Source: Verrucomicrobiia bacterium (GTDB taxonomy: Bacteria; Verrucomicrobiota; Verrucomicrobiia; Limisphaerales; JADLHS01). From it: a DNA stretch of 64,000 nucleotides. Where the stretch lies: assembly GCA_011525685.1 (NCBI GenBank), contig WYBW01000075.1, forward strand, positions 17,070-81,069, given 5' to 3'. Both the position numbers and the translations under genes were made by a program. The notes beneath the pieces were generated by a model. The model had not been told where the DNA came from and did no database searches. It saw only the letters and a program-made list of their open reading frames with translations. Below are positions 48,438 through 56,407 of the stretch, in pieces. Every line of letters starts with the position of its first letter. Position 1 is the stretch's first letter.

Positions 48438-49394
48438 CTACTTCGCCGCGTTTGCGCCAGGATATTTCATCTGGATCGCGTAAAGGCCGGTGCTCGCGGT
48501 GATGAACAGCGTCTGGTGATCCTTGCCGCCAAAGCTGACGTTCGCCGTCCAACGTTCCGGCACGTCAATCTGCGCAATCTGTTTTCCGGTCTTGTCGAAC
48601 ACCGTCACGCCCCGACCGGTGAGATAAAGGTTGCCCTGCGTGTCGAGCGTCATGCCGTCCGACCCCAGCTCACAGTGCAGGTGTTTGTTGGCGAGCGAAC
48701 CGTCCGGTTGGAGGTCGTAGCGGTAGGTCTTGCGGGCGCGAATGTCCGCGACGTAAAGCGTTTTGCCGTCCGGGGTGCCGATGATGCCGTTGGGTTGTTC
48801 GAGATCCGTGGTGACGCGCTTGAGGATTTTGCGATCGGCGCTCAAGAAATAGACCTGCTGGGTTTCCTGGGGCGGATCGTTGTAGTCCCACCAGGGACGT
48901 TTGTAGAACGGGTCGGTGAAATACAGGCTGCCATCCGCGCGCACCCAGACATCGTTCGGTCCGTTGAGTTTCCGGCCCTCGAACTCCCGGGCCAGCACCG
49001 TGTGTTGGCCGCCGGGGGTGATGGACCACAACTCCGTCTTCTCATCCGCGCAGGCGATCAGATTGCCCTGGGCATCGAAGAACATGCCGTTCGCGCGACC
49101 GGCCGGCTCGAGGAACGTGGAAAGCTTTCCCTCCACGCTCCATTTGAGGATGCGATTGTTCGGCTGGTCGGTGAAGAAAACATTGCCGTGCCTGTCGGCA
49201 GTGGGCCCCTCGGTGAACTTGAAGTCGCCGGCCAGCTTCTCCAGCTTCGCGCCGGGCGCGACCACGGCCGAAGCGTCAGTTGCGGTTTGCGCGTTCACTG
49301 CCGGAAACGTGGTCATCAAGGCCAGCACCAGGCTGGAAATCCACCCCGGCACGTCACCCGGCCGATGCGGCCGGCAACCATGAGATGCGTTCAT
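48438..49394 (-). CDS. Second exported SMP-30/gluconolactonase family protein
   Basis: 318 residues, with a hydrophobic Sec-type signal (SSLVLALMTTFPAVNA). Propeller signatures: FTEGPTADRHGNVFFTDQPNNRI (metal-binding Glu), NGPNDVWVRADGSLYFTDPFYKR, LEQPNGIIGTPDGKTLYVAD and LGSDGMTLDTQGNLYLT. It is related in fold to the protein at 19646-20725 but uses a different export route. Likely a periplasmic lactonase; substrate unknown. Confidence 0.9.
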   Translation of the reverse strand: MNASHGCRPHRPGDVPGWISSLVLALMTTFPAVNAQTATDASAVVAPGAKLEKLAGDFKFTEGPTADRHGNVFFTDQPNNRILKWSVEGKLSTFLEPAGRANGMFFDAQGNLIACADEKTELWSITPGGQHTVLAREFEGRKLNGPNDVWVRADGSLYFTDPFYKRPWWDYNDPPQETQQVYFLSADRKILKRVTTDLEQPNGIIGTPDGKTLYVADIRARKTYRYDLQPDGSLANKHLHCELGSDGMTLDTQGNLYLTGRGVTVFDKTGKQIAQIDVPERWTANVSFGGKDHQTLFITASTGLYAIQMKYPGANAAK

Positions 49395-49512
49395 AAATCC
49401 TGCTCCTCAGTTTGAGGGTGGACTGCTCGTCGTTGCCGACGATTCACTGGTGCCCTGTGTCATTCCGTCAAACCGGCTGCGGAACGTCACAGCTCTCGTA
49501 CGTCCACCGCGG

Positions 49513-50166
49513 TCACGGATCGGACGAATTGGCTTTCGACGAACCGGACGACTCCGGCTCCCACGGCACCACCCATTTGTAAATGGTGTGCGAACCGCCG
49601 TAATCGCCGTCACTGCTTCCGGTGCTGCTCATCTGATGCGTCTGGACCGGTTTGGCGCCGCGCATGTCGAAGTCATGAGAAACGATGCGCGAACCGGGTT
49701 TGAGTTTGGCGAGTTGCGGCATCAGGCGCACGTTCAAGTCCGGCAACAGGTAAAGCGTCACGACATTGGCCTCGCGCAAATCCAGCGTGAAGATGTCCTC
49801 CTGCTTGATGGTTACCAGATGTTCGACCTTGTTGGATCGGACGTTTTCCAGGGCTTCCTTCACGCGCTGTGGGTCAATGTCGAAGCCAACGGCCTTCACG
49901 CCGTACTTCTTGGCGGCAGTCACGACAATCCGACCGTCCCCACAGCCCAGATCGTACACCACGTCGCCCTTCTTCACTTCCGCCATTTCAAGCATCTTCT
50001 CGACGACCGGCTGAGGGGTGGGCACGTAAATGACATCGGGCTCGCGGTTGGCGGCCGGAGTGCGCGACTCCTGCGCCCAAGCCGCCACGAGTGAGAGAGT
50101 CAGGACGATGAGCGCGCTCGTGGCCGCGAGCGGCAGCGCGCTCTTCCGCAAGATTTTCAAGTTCAT
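49513..50166 (-). CDS. Exported class I SAM-dependent methyltransferase-like protein
   Basis: 217 residues. A clear signal peptide (LPLAATSALIVLTLSLVAAWAQ) precedes a Rossmann methyltransferase domain. SAM motif VVYDLGCGDGRIVVTAAKK, the acidic loop GFDIDPQRV, and the post-motif DLREANVVTLYLLPDLNVRLMPQL are intact. SAM is not known in the periplasm, so either the leader is an anchor facing the cytoplasm or the protein has another role. The tail has Ser/Gly-rich low complexity. Function unknown. Confidence 0.85.
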   Translation of the reverse strand: MNLKILRKSALPLAATSALIVLTLSLVAAWAQESRTPAANREPDVIYVPTPQPVVEKMLEMAEVKKGDVVYDLGCGDGRIVVTAAKKYGVKAVGFDIDPQRVKEALENVRSNKVEHLVTIKQEDIFTLDLREANVVTLYLLPDLNVRLMPQLAKLKPGSRIVSHDFDMRGAKPVQTHQMSSTGSSDGDYGGSHTIYKWVVPWEPESSGSSKANSSDP

Positions 50167-50479
50167 GCCCCAACTTGTTCAGGAATTTCAGGCTCAACGC
50201 AATCTCAAAATCAGCGCGCCTTGGTTTCGGCGCGACTGCGCCAACCTCGAACGCACGCCGGAGACTTTGGTTAAGGGCCGAAATCCGAGGAACCGAAATC
50301 CGAAAGAAGCCCGAAGTCCAAAATCGGAGAGTCGCAGGCACGCTTGGAGAGGCGGGCCTTTCGGGCTTCGGATTTCGGAAATCCTTCGGCCTTCGGGTTT
50401 TGGCTTTCCGACTTCGGTTTTGCGCTCAACCGCCCACGCAGTTGAATCGGGTGGTCTGGCAACCCAACTCGCTCCCCGG
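50167..50479. other. Intergenic region built of AATCCGAA-type repeats in inverted arrangement
   Basis: ACCGAAATCCGAAAGAAGCC around 50292 is followed about 50 bp later by TTCGGGCTTCGGATTTCGG at 50360-50378, its near reverse complement. More diverged units (CTTCGGCC, TTCGGGTTTTGG) lie on both sides. It could fold as a long hairpin downstream of argJ. No gene. Confidence 0.7.
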
Positions 50480-51805
50480 TTAACCGCCCAACCTCGTCGG
50501 GTCGGTCACATCGCCTTTGTTAAACTCGACGTACTCCTCGGTCAGATCAGCGGCGTGGATGACCGCGCTGCCCCGGCCGAGGTTGAGCTGGATGTGGAGC
50601 TCGAATTCTTTCGGCGCGACGGCGAGGCAAAGTTGCTTGAAGGACACCCGTGTCGGCTGGCCGCGTTGGAGGCTCCACAGGATCTTCCGGCTGCCCGGCG
50701 CGCTGTAACCGATGTCCACCTTGTGCTCCACCACCCTGGCCGACGAGTAACCGATGGCGTCCATGATGCGCCCCCAGTTGGGATCGCCGCCGTGCCAGCT
50801 CGTTTTCACCAGGGCGCTGTTGGCCACGGCTCGCGCCGCCGCGTCCGCGTCGGCTTTCGTTTTCGCCCCGCTGACCCGCACCGTGACCACGCGATGCACG
50901 CCTTCGCCATCGCGCACGATCATCTTCGCCAGCTCCAGACAGACGTGGTTGAGCGCCGCTTGGAAAGTCGGAGGCGGAGTCTTGGACGCCCGGTGCGTGG
51001 CCGGCTTGTTTCCCGCCTGCCCGTTCGCCAGCAACAGCACCGTGTCGTTCGTGCTCATGTCGCCGTCCACTGTGATGCGGTTGAAGCTTTGGGCAACGGC
51101 TTCCTGCAGTGCAGTCCGCAACACCTTCGGCTCAACAGCCGCATCCGTGGTGAGAAAGCAGAGCATCGTGGCGTGGAGCGGCTGAGAGGCGGGCCGCCGC
51201 CCGGTGGGGCTCATTCCCGGCTGAATCATCCCCGCCCCTTTGCAGATACCGCCAATGCGAACGGCCCGACCGTCCAGTGAAAATTCGACCGCGATTTGCT
51301 TGGGCCGCGTGTCACTGGTCAGAATGGCTTCCGCAGCTTGATCAGCATGACGGTTGGTTCGGCCCAGAAGCATGGCGGCTTCGATGATGCCCGCGCGAAT
51401 GTGGTCCATCGGCAACGGAACGCCGATACGGCCGGTGGAACCGACCAAGGCCAGGCCGGCGTCCACCGCCAGGGCGCGTTCAGTGAATCGCGCCATCTCC
51501 CGGGCATCCTTGAGGCCCTGCCGACCGGTGCAGGCGTTGGCGTTGCCGGAATTGACCACCACGACCTGCGCTTTGCCATGTTTGACGCGCTCCAGGCAAA
51601 CCTTCACCGGCGCGGCGCACACCTGGTTGGTCGTGAACATGCCGGCGACCGTCGCGGGCGCCTCTGATACGATCAGCGCCAGATCGCGTTTGTTTCCTTT
51701 TTGCGAGCCTTTGCCGGTGCCCAAACGTTTGATGTCGCAAAACACACCGCTGGCCAGAAACCCGCGCGGCGCGACAATCGAACCTTTCAGTTGCTTGAAC
51801 TTCAT
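50480..51805 (-). CDS. argJ: Bifunctional ornithine acetyltransferase/N-acetylglutamate synthase
   Basis: Transfers acetyl from N-acetylornithine to glutamate in arginine synthesis. 441 residues. Self-cleavage motif ATML in LHATMLCFLTTDA (Thr about 213 becomes the N-terminal nucleophile of the beta chain), plus VVVNSGNANACTGRQGL, GICKGAGMIQP, ITVDGDMSTNDTVLLLANG and HGGDPNWGRIMDAIGYS. A little longer than usual because of GNKPATHRASKTPPPTF, a short Pro/Thr insertion after LLANGQA. Downstream of argC by 21 bp, so co-transcribed. Confidence 0.96.
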   Translation of the reverse strand: MKFKQLKGSIVAPRGFLASGVFCDIKRLGTGKGSQKGNKRDLALIVSEAPATVAGMFTTNQVCAAPVKVCLERVKHGKAQVVVVNSGNANACTGRQGLKDAREMARFTERALAVDAGLALVGSTGRIGVPLPMDHIRAGIIEAAMLLGRTNRHADQAAEAILTSDTRPKQIAVEFSLDGRAVRIGGICKGAGMIQPGMSPTGRRPASQPLHATMLCFLTTDAAVEPKVLRTALQEAVAQSFNRITVDGDMSTNDTVLLLANGQAGNKPATHRASKTPPPTFQAALNHVCLELAKMIVRDGEGVHRVVTVRVSGAKTKADADAAARAVANSALVKTSWHGGDPNWGRIMDAIGYSSARVVEHKVDIGYSAPGSRKILWSLQRGQPTRVSFKQLCLAVAPKEFELHIQLNLGRGSAVIHAADLTEEYVEFNKGDVTDPTRLGG

Positions 51806-51826
51806 GGCCGTGGAAAGAAAGATGAT

Positions 51827-52882
51827 TCAGATCAAACCCGCGGTTTCCGGAAATCCGCACAGCAGATTCAGGCATTGCACAGCTTGGCCGCCCGCGCCCT
51901 TGACCAGATTGTCCTCCGCGCTCATCACAATGAGCCGGCCCGTGCGGGGATCGAGCCGCCAGGCGATCTCAATAACATTCGTGCCCACCACGTTCTTGGT
52001 ATCGGGGAGTGCCCGGCCCTCGAGTAATCGGACAAACGGCTCGTCGCCGTAGGCGGCGCGGTAACAGGCGGCAATTTTTGAGCCGAGCGCCTCGGCGCCT
52101 TTGGTGTCCACGATATGTTCCTTCGGCGCCAGATAGAGCGTCGTGAGGATGCCGCGGTTGACCGGGATCAAATGCGGCGTGAACTGGATGATGACCGGCA
52201 TACCAGCGGCGAGCGAAAATTCCTGCTCGATCTCCGACAAATGCCGGTGCTTGGGCACGCCGTAGGGCCGCGCGCTCTCGTTACATTCGACGAACAGGTA
52301 ATCCAGTTCGGCTTTGCGCCCGGCCCCGCTCACGCCGCTGAGTGAATCCGCGATGATGCCCGCCGGTCGGACCAAGCCCGCCTTGAGCAGCGGAATCACC
52401 GGCAACAGGATGCTCGTCGGATAACAGCCCGGCGCGGCGATCAGGGAAGTTTGCTTGATCCGTTCGCGGTAAATTTCCGGCAGGCCATAAACCGCCTGGG
52501 ACAGCAACTCCGGCGCGGGATGTTCGTGAGCGTAGAACTCCCGATAAACAGCGGCATCCTTGACGCGAAAATCGGCGCTGAGGTCAATGACCGAACAGCC
52601 CTTTTGCAGCAGGGGCACCGCGTATTCCGCGGCAACCCCATGCGGCAGGGCCAGAAAAACCACCTCCGCCTTCTGCGCGAGCACGTCGGAATTTGGCTCG
52701 GTGAAGCGGAGGGACTTGGACTTGGGATGGCTGGCAAATCTGGGGAACACCTGGCCCAGCGATTGTCCCGCGTTCTGGCGTGAGGTCAGGGCGGTCAACT
52801 CGACGTGCGGATGCGCCAGCAGCAAACGCACGAGTTCCTCCCCGGAATAACCGGACGCACCGACGATGGCGATTCGTTTCAT
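51827..52882 (-). CDS. argC: N-acetyl-gamma-glutamyl-phosphate reductase
   Basis: NADPH-dependent arginine-pathway reductase. ATG 52882 (MKRIAIVGASGYSG) is chosen; ATG 52888 is two codons upstream. About 351 residues. Rossmann VGASGYSGEELVRLL, FLALPHGVAAE, the active-site AAPGCYPTSILLP with the catalytic Cys, and PHRHLSEIEQEF-type His region (VPKHRHLSEIEQE). Forms an operon with argJ and lies after the rpsI terminator, so it needs its own promoter. Confidence 0.96.
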   Translation of the reverse strand: MKRIAIVGASGYSGEELVRLLLAHPHVELTALTSRQNAGQSLGQVFPRFASHPKSKSLRFTEPNSDVLAQKAEVVFLALPHGVAAEYAVPLLQKGCSVIDLSADFRVKDAAVYREFYAHEHPAPELLSQAVYGLPEIYRERIKQTSLIAAPGCYPTSILLPVIPLLKAGLVRPAGIIADSLSGVSGAGRKAELDYLFVECNESARPYGVPKHRHLSEIEQEFSLAAGMPVIIQFTPHLIPVNRGILTTLYLAPKEHIVDTKGAEALGSKIAACYRAAYGDEPFVRLLEGRALPDTKNVVGTNVIEIAWRLDPRTGRLIVMSAEDNLVKGAGGQAVQCLNLLCGFPETAGLI

Positions 52883-52972
52883 GGACATCTCAAGCTGCGG
52901 CGGACGGGCATCCGTCATCCGCGGATATTGCGCCGGCCGTCATCCACTGGATAACGCATCCGCCGCCAGGCC

Positions 52973-53009
52973 AAAAGAAAAACCCCGCGGACTCTCGCCA
53001 GCGGGGCTT
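52973..53009 (-). terminator. Rho-independent terminator of rplM-rpsI
   Basis: Minus strand: AGCCCCGC, a 12-nt loop, GCGGGGT and then TTTTTCTTTT. It lies just after the rpsI stop. Confidence 0.9.
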
Positions 53010-53026
53010 TCAAATCCACCCAATCA

Positions 53027-53428
53027 TCAACGCTTCGAGTATTGGAAACGTTTGCGGGCGCCCGGCTGGCCGTATTTTTTGCGCTCCTTCATGCGCGGGT
53101 CGCGAGTCAGCAAGCCTTCCGCCTTCAACGGGGCGCGCAGGCTGGCATCAAATTGCAGCAACGCACGGGCGATGCCGTGCCGCACCGCCCCGGCCTGGCC
53201 GGTCGGACCACCCCCGGTCACGGTGATGCGGGCGTCGAGTTTCTCGGTCGTGCCGGTCACGGTCAAGGGCTGGGCCGCCGTGGCGCGGAGCGTTTCGACG
53301 GGAAAGTATGAATCAAAAGGCCGTCCGTTGACGACAATTTTGCCTGAGCCCGAGGCCAGGCGGACCCGGGCGACCGAGGTCTTGCGCCGGCCCGTGCCGA
53401 GGTATTCGGAAATCTTGGTTTCAGCCAT
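53027..53428 (-). CDS. rpsI: 30S ribosomal protein S9 (uS9)
   Basis: 133 residues with the uS9 signatures [62 protein letters not shown]. The conserved C-terminal Lys-Arg that reaches the P-site tRNA is present. Second gene of the L13-S9 operon, 38 bp after rplM, with a terminator directly downstream. Confidence 0.98.
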   Translation of the reverse strand: MAETKISEYLGTGRRKTSVARVRLASGSGKIVVNGRPFDSYFPVETLRATAAQPLTVTGTTEKLDARITVTGGGPTGQAGAVRHGIARALLQFDASLRAPLKAEGLLTRDPRMKERKKYGQPGARKRFQYSKR

Positions 53429-53466
53429 ACCGATGATGCGTGCTTAGTGGGTTCAGAGGTTGTGGA

Positions 53467-53901
53467 TCAGGCCGCCGCCGGAAGACTTTCGGGCTTTTGG
53501 GCGGCATGCGGATGCTTGGCGTCGCGATACACCTTGAGCTTGGTGAGCAACTGCCGTCCCAGCCGGTTCTTGGGGATCATGCCCTTCACCGCCCGGTGAA
53601 TGAGCATTTCGGGCTGCCTGGCGCGGAGTTGTTCCACCGTCACGTATTTCTCCCCGCCTTTCCAGCCGGAGTAACTCATGTAACTTTTGGCGGTTTCCTT
53701 GCTGCCGGTGAGGCGCACTTTCGCGGCGTTGATGACCACGACAAAGTCGCCGGCATCCAAGTGGGGGGTGTAAACGGGCTTGTTCCGTCCGCGCAACAGG
53801 TCGGCCACCTGCACCGCCAGCCGGCCCAGCACCGCGCCGTCGGCGTCTATCAAATGCCACTTGCGCTCATTCAAATTCACTTTGGGTAAATGTGTCTTCA
53901 T
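53467..53901 (-). CDS. rplM: 50S ribosomal protein L13 (uL13)
   Basis: 144 residues. Motifs WHLIDADGAVLGRLAVQVADLLRG, GDFVVVINAAKVRLTGSK and AVKGMIPKNRLGRQLLTKLKVY are canonical. An extra Ala/Pro-rich tail (HPHAAQKPESLPAAA) ends the protein. A promoter-like pair lies upstream. The gene is followed by rpsI, the usual bacterial arrangement. Confidence 0.98.
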   Translation of the reverse strand: MKTHLPKVNLNERKWHLIDADGAVLGRLAVQVADLLRGRNKPVYTPHLDAGDFVVVINAAKVRLTGSKETAKSYMSYSGWKGGEKYVTVEQLRARQPEMLIHRAVKGMIPKNRLGRQLLTKLKVYRDAKHPHAAQKPESLPAAA

Positions 53902-53926
53902 CTCGTTCCCGATTCAAAGGGTGGTG

Positions 53927-53954
53927 AAACTATCAGACCGAACGGGCAAGTCAA
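53927..53954 (-). promoter_or_regulatory. Putative sigma-70 promoter for rplM-rpsI
   Basis: Minus-strand TTGACT (53954-53949), a 16-bp spacer and TAGTTT (53932-53927), 26 bp before the rplM ATG. The -35 box is near consensus and the -10 box is weak. Confidence 0.45.
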
Positions 53955-54017
53955 CAGGCATTTCGGCCGGTTACAGGCCAAAAACGCCGCGGAACGATGC
54001 CATCAGGCCCGGCTTCG

Positions 54018-54788
54018 CTACTCGAAGGTGGTGGCCCCGCCGGTCTTGGACGCGAGCCATTGGTCGAAGGCTTCCTGGCTCTCGACGACCAGGAATCCCT
54101 GCGACATGGCCGAGTGACCGTTGCCGCACAGTTGGGCGCAATTGATCTGGTAACGGCCTTCCATCGTCGGTTTGAACCAGGCCGGGATTCGCATCCCGGG
54201 AATGGCATCCTGCGTGACCCGCAGCGCGATGATCTTGAAAGAATGGATCACATCTTTCGAGCTGATGTAGGTGACGACCGGCTTGTTGACCGGGACATGG
54301 ATCTCATTGAGCACGGCCACGTCGTCGGCCGCGTTCGGGTCGGTGTAATCAATGCCGAAAATGTTGGTGGAGCTGACCAGTCGCATGTCCTGCTTGCCGA
54401 ACTGGCCGTCCGCGCCGGCATAACGCGCGTTCCAGGCGAACTGTTGCGCCACAACCTGGATGTTGGTCGCCTCGCCGGCCTGGGGGATTTTGGTCACGTC
54501 CACGGCCTTGGCCCACAAGGGAATCGCCACGAACACCAAGAGGACGATTTCGATGCCAGCCACGGCCAGTTCGATGTAGTTCGAGGTGTGGCCGCGGACC
54601 CCGTAATGATCCGCCTTGGGATTGCGCCGGGCGCGAAACCGCCACAGGGCATAAACGAAATAGATGAACCAGCCGACGAACAGGGCGATCATCAGCCAGT
54701 GTATCCAGACGATGAGGTCGTCCACGCCTTTGCCGTTTTCAGAGGCCAGCACCGGCAGGCCCAGAGCTTTTCGGATGAATTGATCCAT
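54018..54788 (-). CDS. coxB: Cytochrome c oxidase subunit II
   Basis: 256 residues with two N-terminal membrane helices (VWIHWLMIALFVGWFIYFVYAL and IELAVAGIEIVLLVFVAIPLWA) and a periplasmic cupredoxin domain. CuA ligands: C217, C221, H225 and M228 in CAQLCGNGHSAM, plus H in DVIHSFKII. The position normally Glu between the cysteines is Gln (CAQLC), which changes the backbone-carbonyl ligand's neighbour but is tolerated in some relatives. No C-terminal heme c domain, so an aa3 type, not caa3 in the strict sense. It is the last gene of the cluster, after the two small membrane genes, an unusual place. Confidence 0.95.
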   Translation of the reverse strand: MDQFIRKALGLPVLASENGKGVDDLIVWIHWLMIALFVGWFIYFVYALWRFRARRNPKADHYGVRGHTSNYIELAVAGIEIVLLVFVAIPLWAKAVDVTKIPQAGEATNIQVVAQQFAWNARYAGADGQFGKQDMRLVSSTNIFGIDYTDPNAADDVAVLNEIHVPVNKPVVTYISSKDVIHSFKIIALRVTQDAIPGMRIPAWFKPTMEGRYQINCAQLCGNGHSAMSQGFLVVESQEAFDQWLASKTGGATTFE

Positions 54789-54819
54789 GTCAGTTATGAT
54801 TCAGTTCGTCACCCGCGAG

Positions 54820-55065
54820 TCACTGCCCGGGTGAAGTCAACAAACGCTTCGATCTGCGGTTCACATGAACAAAAAAGCCCACGATGCCGCACATCACGGA
54901 AAACACGACCGCCAGCAACGTCATGATCCCCCAGTTCATGCCCTGGGCCAGCGGCGAATCCGAAGCGCCATAACAAGTCGCACAGGCCAGGACCCAATCA
55001 GGCCGCCCCAGCACCACGGCCAGCAACGCGGACCAGCACAAAATTCTGCGAGTATTGCGGTTCAT
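54820..55065 (-). CDS. Small membrane protein of the oxidase cluster
   Basis: 81 residues from ATG 55065, which overlaps the previous stop by 4 bp. A signal-like helix, then CATCYGASDSPLAQGMN, with two Cys (CxxC), then a second helix LLAVVFSVMCGIVGFFVHV and a basic end. Proteins of this layout accompany oxidase clusters in Verrucomicrobia and planctomycetes. The CxxC at the membrane surface suggests an assembly or thiol role, which is inference. Confidence 0.8.
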   Translation of the reverse strand: MNRNTRRILCWSALLAVVLGRPDWVLACATCYGASDSPLAQGMNWGIMTLLAVVFSVMCGIVGFFVHVNRRSKRLLTSPGQ

Positions 55066-55271
55066 AAGAAACTCTCGTTTTTGAGTTTGCGGAGAAAATA
55101 TCCTTCGTACACCAGCAGGGCCACCCCGACGATCAGGGAGGCAACGCCGAAAGCCAGATCGCCCGAGCCGCCCCCGGGCAGGCGGTACTCGCGGAGCATC
55201 CAGACGCCGAACCCGAAAGCCAGCGCGCTGGCCGCGGTGATGAAGATCACATGGAATGCTTTCAGCGACAT
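55062..55271 (-). CDS. Small two-helix membrane protein of the oxidase cluster
   Basis: 69 residues: helix FHVIFITAASALAFGFGVWM, a short loop with REYRLPGGGSGDL, helix FGVASLIVGVALLVYEGYFL, and a basic tail. No recognised domain. Placed between subunit IV and the CxxC protein gene with 3- and 4-bp junctions, so it is part of the same transcript. Possibly an oxidase accessory subunit. Confidence 0.8.
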   Translation of the reverse strand: MSLKAFHVIFITAASALAFGFGVWMLREYRLPGGGSGDLAFGVASLIVGVALLVYEGYFLRKLKNESFL

Positions 55272-55274
55272 GAT

Positions 55275-55586
55275 TCAGCGGGTGGTGGTTAGGGGTGGGA
55301 AATCGGCGTACGCGCCAATGGTAAGAAACATCAGTCCCACCAGGAAGAACGCCGTGAACGCCAGGACGACGTAGATCATCTGCCGTTCCGAGATCAGGTG
55401 CATGAAAAACAGCGCGACCAGCGAGGCTTTCGCCGTGGCAATGATCAATGCCAGCACGATGTTCCATTCATGCCCGAGGTCCACGTAGGAGGCCAGCACC
55501 GTCAGGATGGTGCCGATCAGCAGCGTTCCGCCCACGATCATGTAGCCGCGGACGTGTTTTGAGATGTCATCGGTGTGGTCGCTCAT
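55275..55586 (-). CDS. Cytochrome c oxidase subunit IV (CtaF type)
   Basis: 103 residues with three membrane helices (VGGTLLIGTILTVLASYV; ALIIATAKASLVALFFMHL; MIYVVLAFTAFFLVGLMFLTIGAY). The KASLVALFFMHL element is the signature of the bacterial subunit IV/caa3 family. Directly downstream of subunit III (4 bp). It stabilises the oxidase core. Confidence 0.92.
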   Translation of the reverse strand: MSDHTDDISKHVRGYMIVGGTLLIGTILTVLASYVDLGHEWNIVLALIIATAKASLVALFFMHLISERQMIYVVLAFTAFFLVGLMFLTIGAYADFPPLTTTR

Positions 55587-55590
55587 AAAA

Positions 55591-56400
55591 TCACAGCAAG
55601 TATAGAATGGGGAAAAGGAAAATCCAGACGAGGTCCACGAAGTGCCAGAAAAGACCGGACACCTCGACGCGATTGGTCAACCGGTCGGGATCGGTGAACC
55701 ACATTTTGGCGCCCGGCCCAAACAGGTATGCCATCACCACCGCCCCGCCCAGCACGTGCAGCGCGTGCAGGCCGGTCAGCGTGAAGTAGATCGCAAAATA
55801 GGTGCTGTGCGCCGGCACGAAGGCCGAGAGGCGCTTGATCTGCGCCACGGGAATTTCGACCGCCTTGTGATCGCCATGATCCCGCTCGTGCATGGCCTTC
55901 TTGCCCTCGGAATAATGATGCAGATCGGGCGTGAAGAGGATGCTCTCCTTGCCGGCCGCCTTCACCTTCTCCAAGGTCATGAACATCGGCTTGCCCTCCA
56001 GGTGGCCGGTGATCCGCGTGCCGTCGGTTTTCCAGACTTCGTAGTGCGTAAATTTGTCGCGGTACTCAAACGACTTGATGCCCAAAAACGTCAGGGCGCA
56101 CAAAACGGTGATCGCCTGGAAAAGCTTGAACCGATTGAACTGCTTCATCTTCAAGGACGCCCACGCCATGACCACGGTGACGCTCGACGCGATGAGCACC
56201 GCCGTGTTGAAAGTTCCGATGGGCACGTTCAACAGTCCGGTCGGCCAGTCCTCCGGCCGGGCGCCAACCCGCAGGAGGATGTAGGTGGAAAACAGCGCGC
56301 CGAACAACATGACTTCCGACGCTAGGAAGAGCCAGATGCCGACCTTGGCATTGTAGATGCCCGTGTCGGGGCGGGGTTGGGAGGTATAGGGTATGTCCAT
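55591..56400 (-). CDS. Cytochrome c oxidase subunit III, with His-rich insertion
   Basis: ATG 56400 gives 269 residues. Helix motifs: AKVGIWLFLASEVMLFGALFSTYILLR, GTFNTAVLIASSVTVVMAW, YFAIYFTLTGLHALHVLGGAVVMA, and FWHFVDLVWIFLFPILYLL, typical of subunit III. Between the helix ending SFEYRDKF and the AHSTYFAIYF helix, about 75 residues are inserted. These include HHYSEGKKAMHERDHGDHKAV (shown in part), which is His/Asp/Glu-rich and could bind metal. Such a long loop is not usual for the family. Eight bp after coxA. Confidence 0.93.
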   Translation of the reverse strand: MDIPYTSQPRPDTGIYNAKVGIWLFLASEVMLFGALFSTYILLRVGARPEDWPTGLLNVPIGTFNTAVLIASSVTVVMAWASLKMKQFNRFKLFQAITVLCALTFLGIKSFEYRDKFTHYEVWKTDGTRITGHLEGKPMFMTLEKVKAAGKESILFTPDLHHYSEGKKAMHERDHGDHKAVEIPVAQIKRLSAFVPAHSTYFAIYFTLTGLHALHVLGGAVVMAYLFGPGAKMWFTDPDRLTNRVEVSGLFWHFVDLVWIFLFPILYLL

Positions 56401-56407
56401 GAAATGA

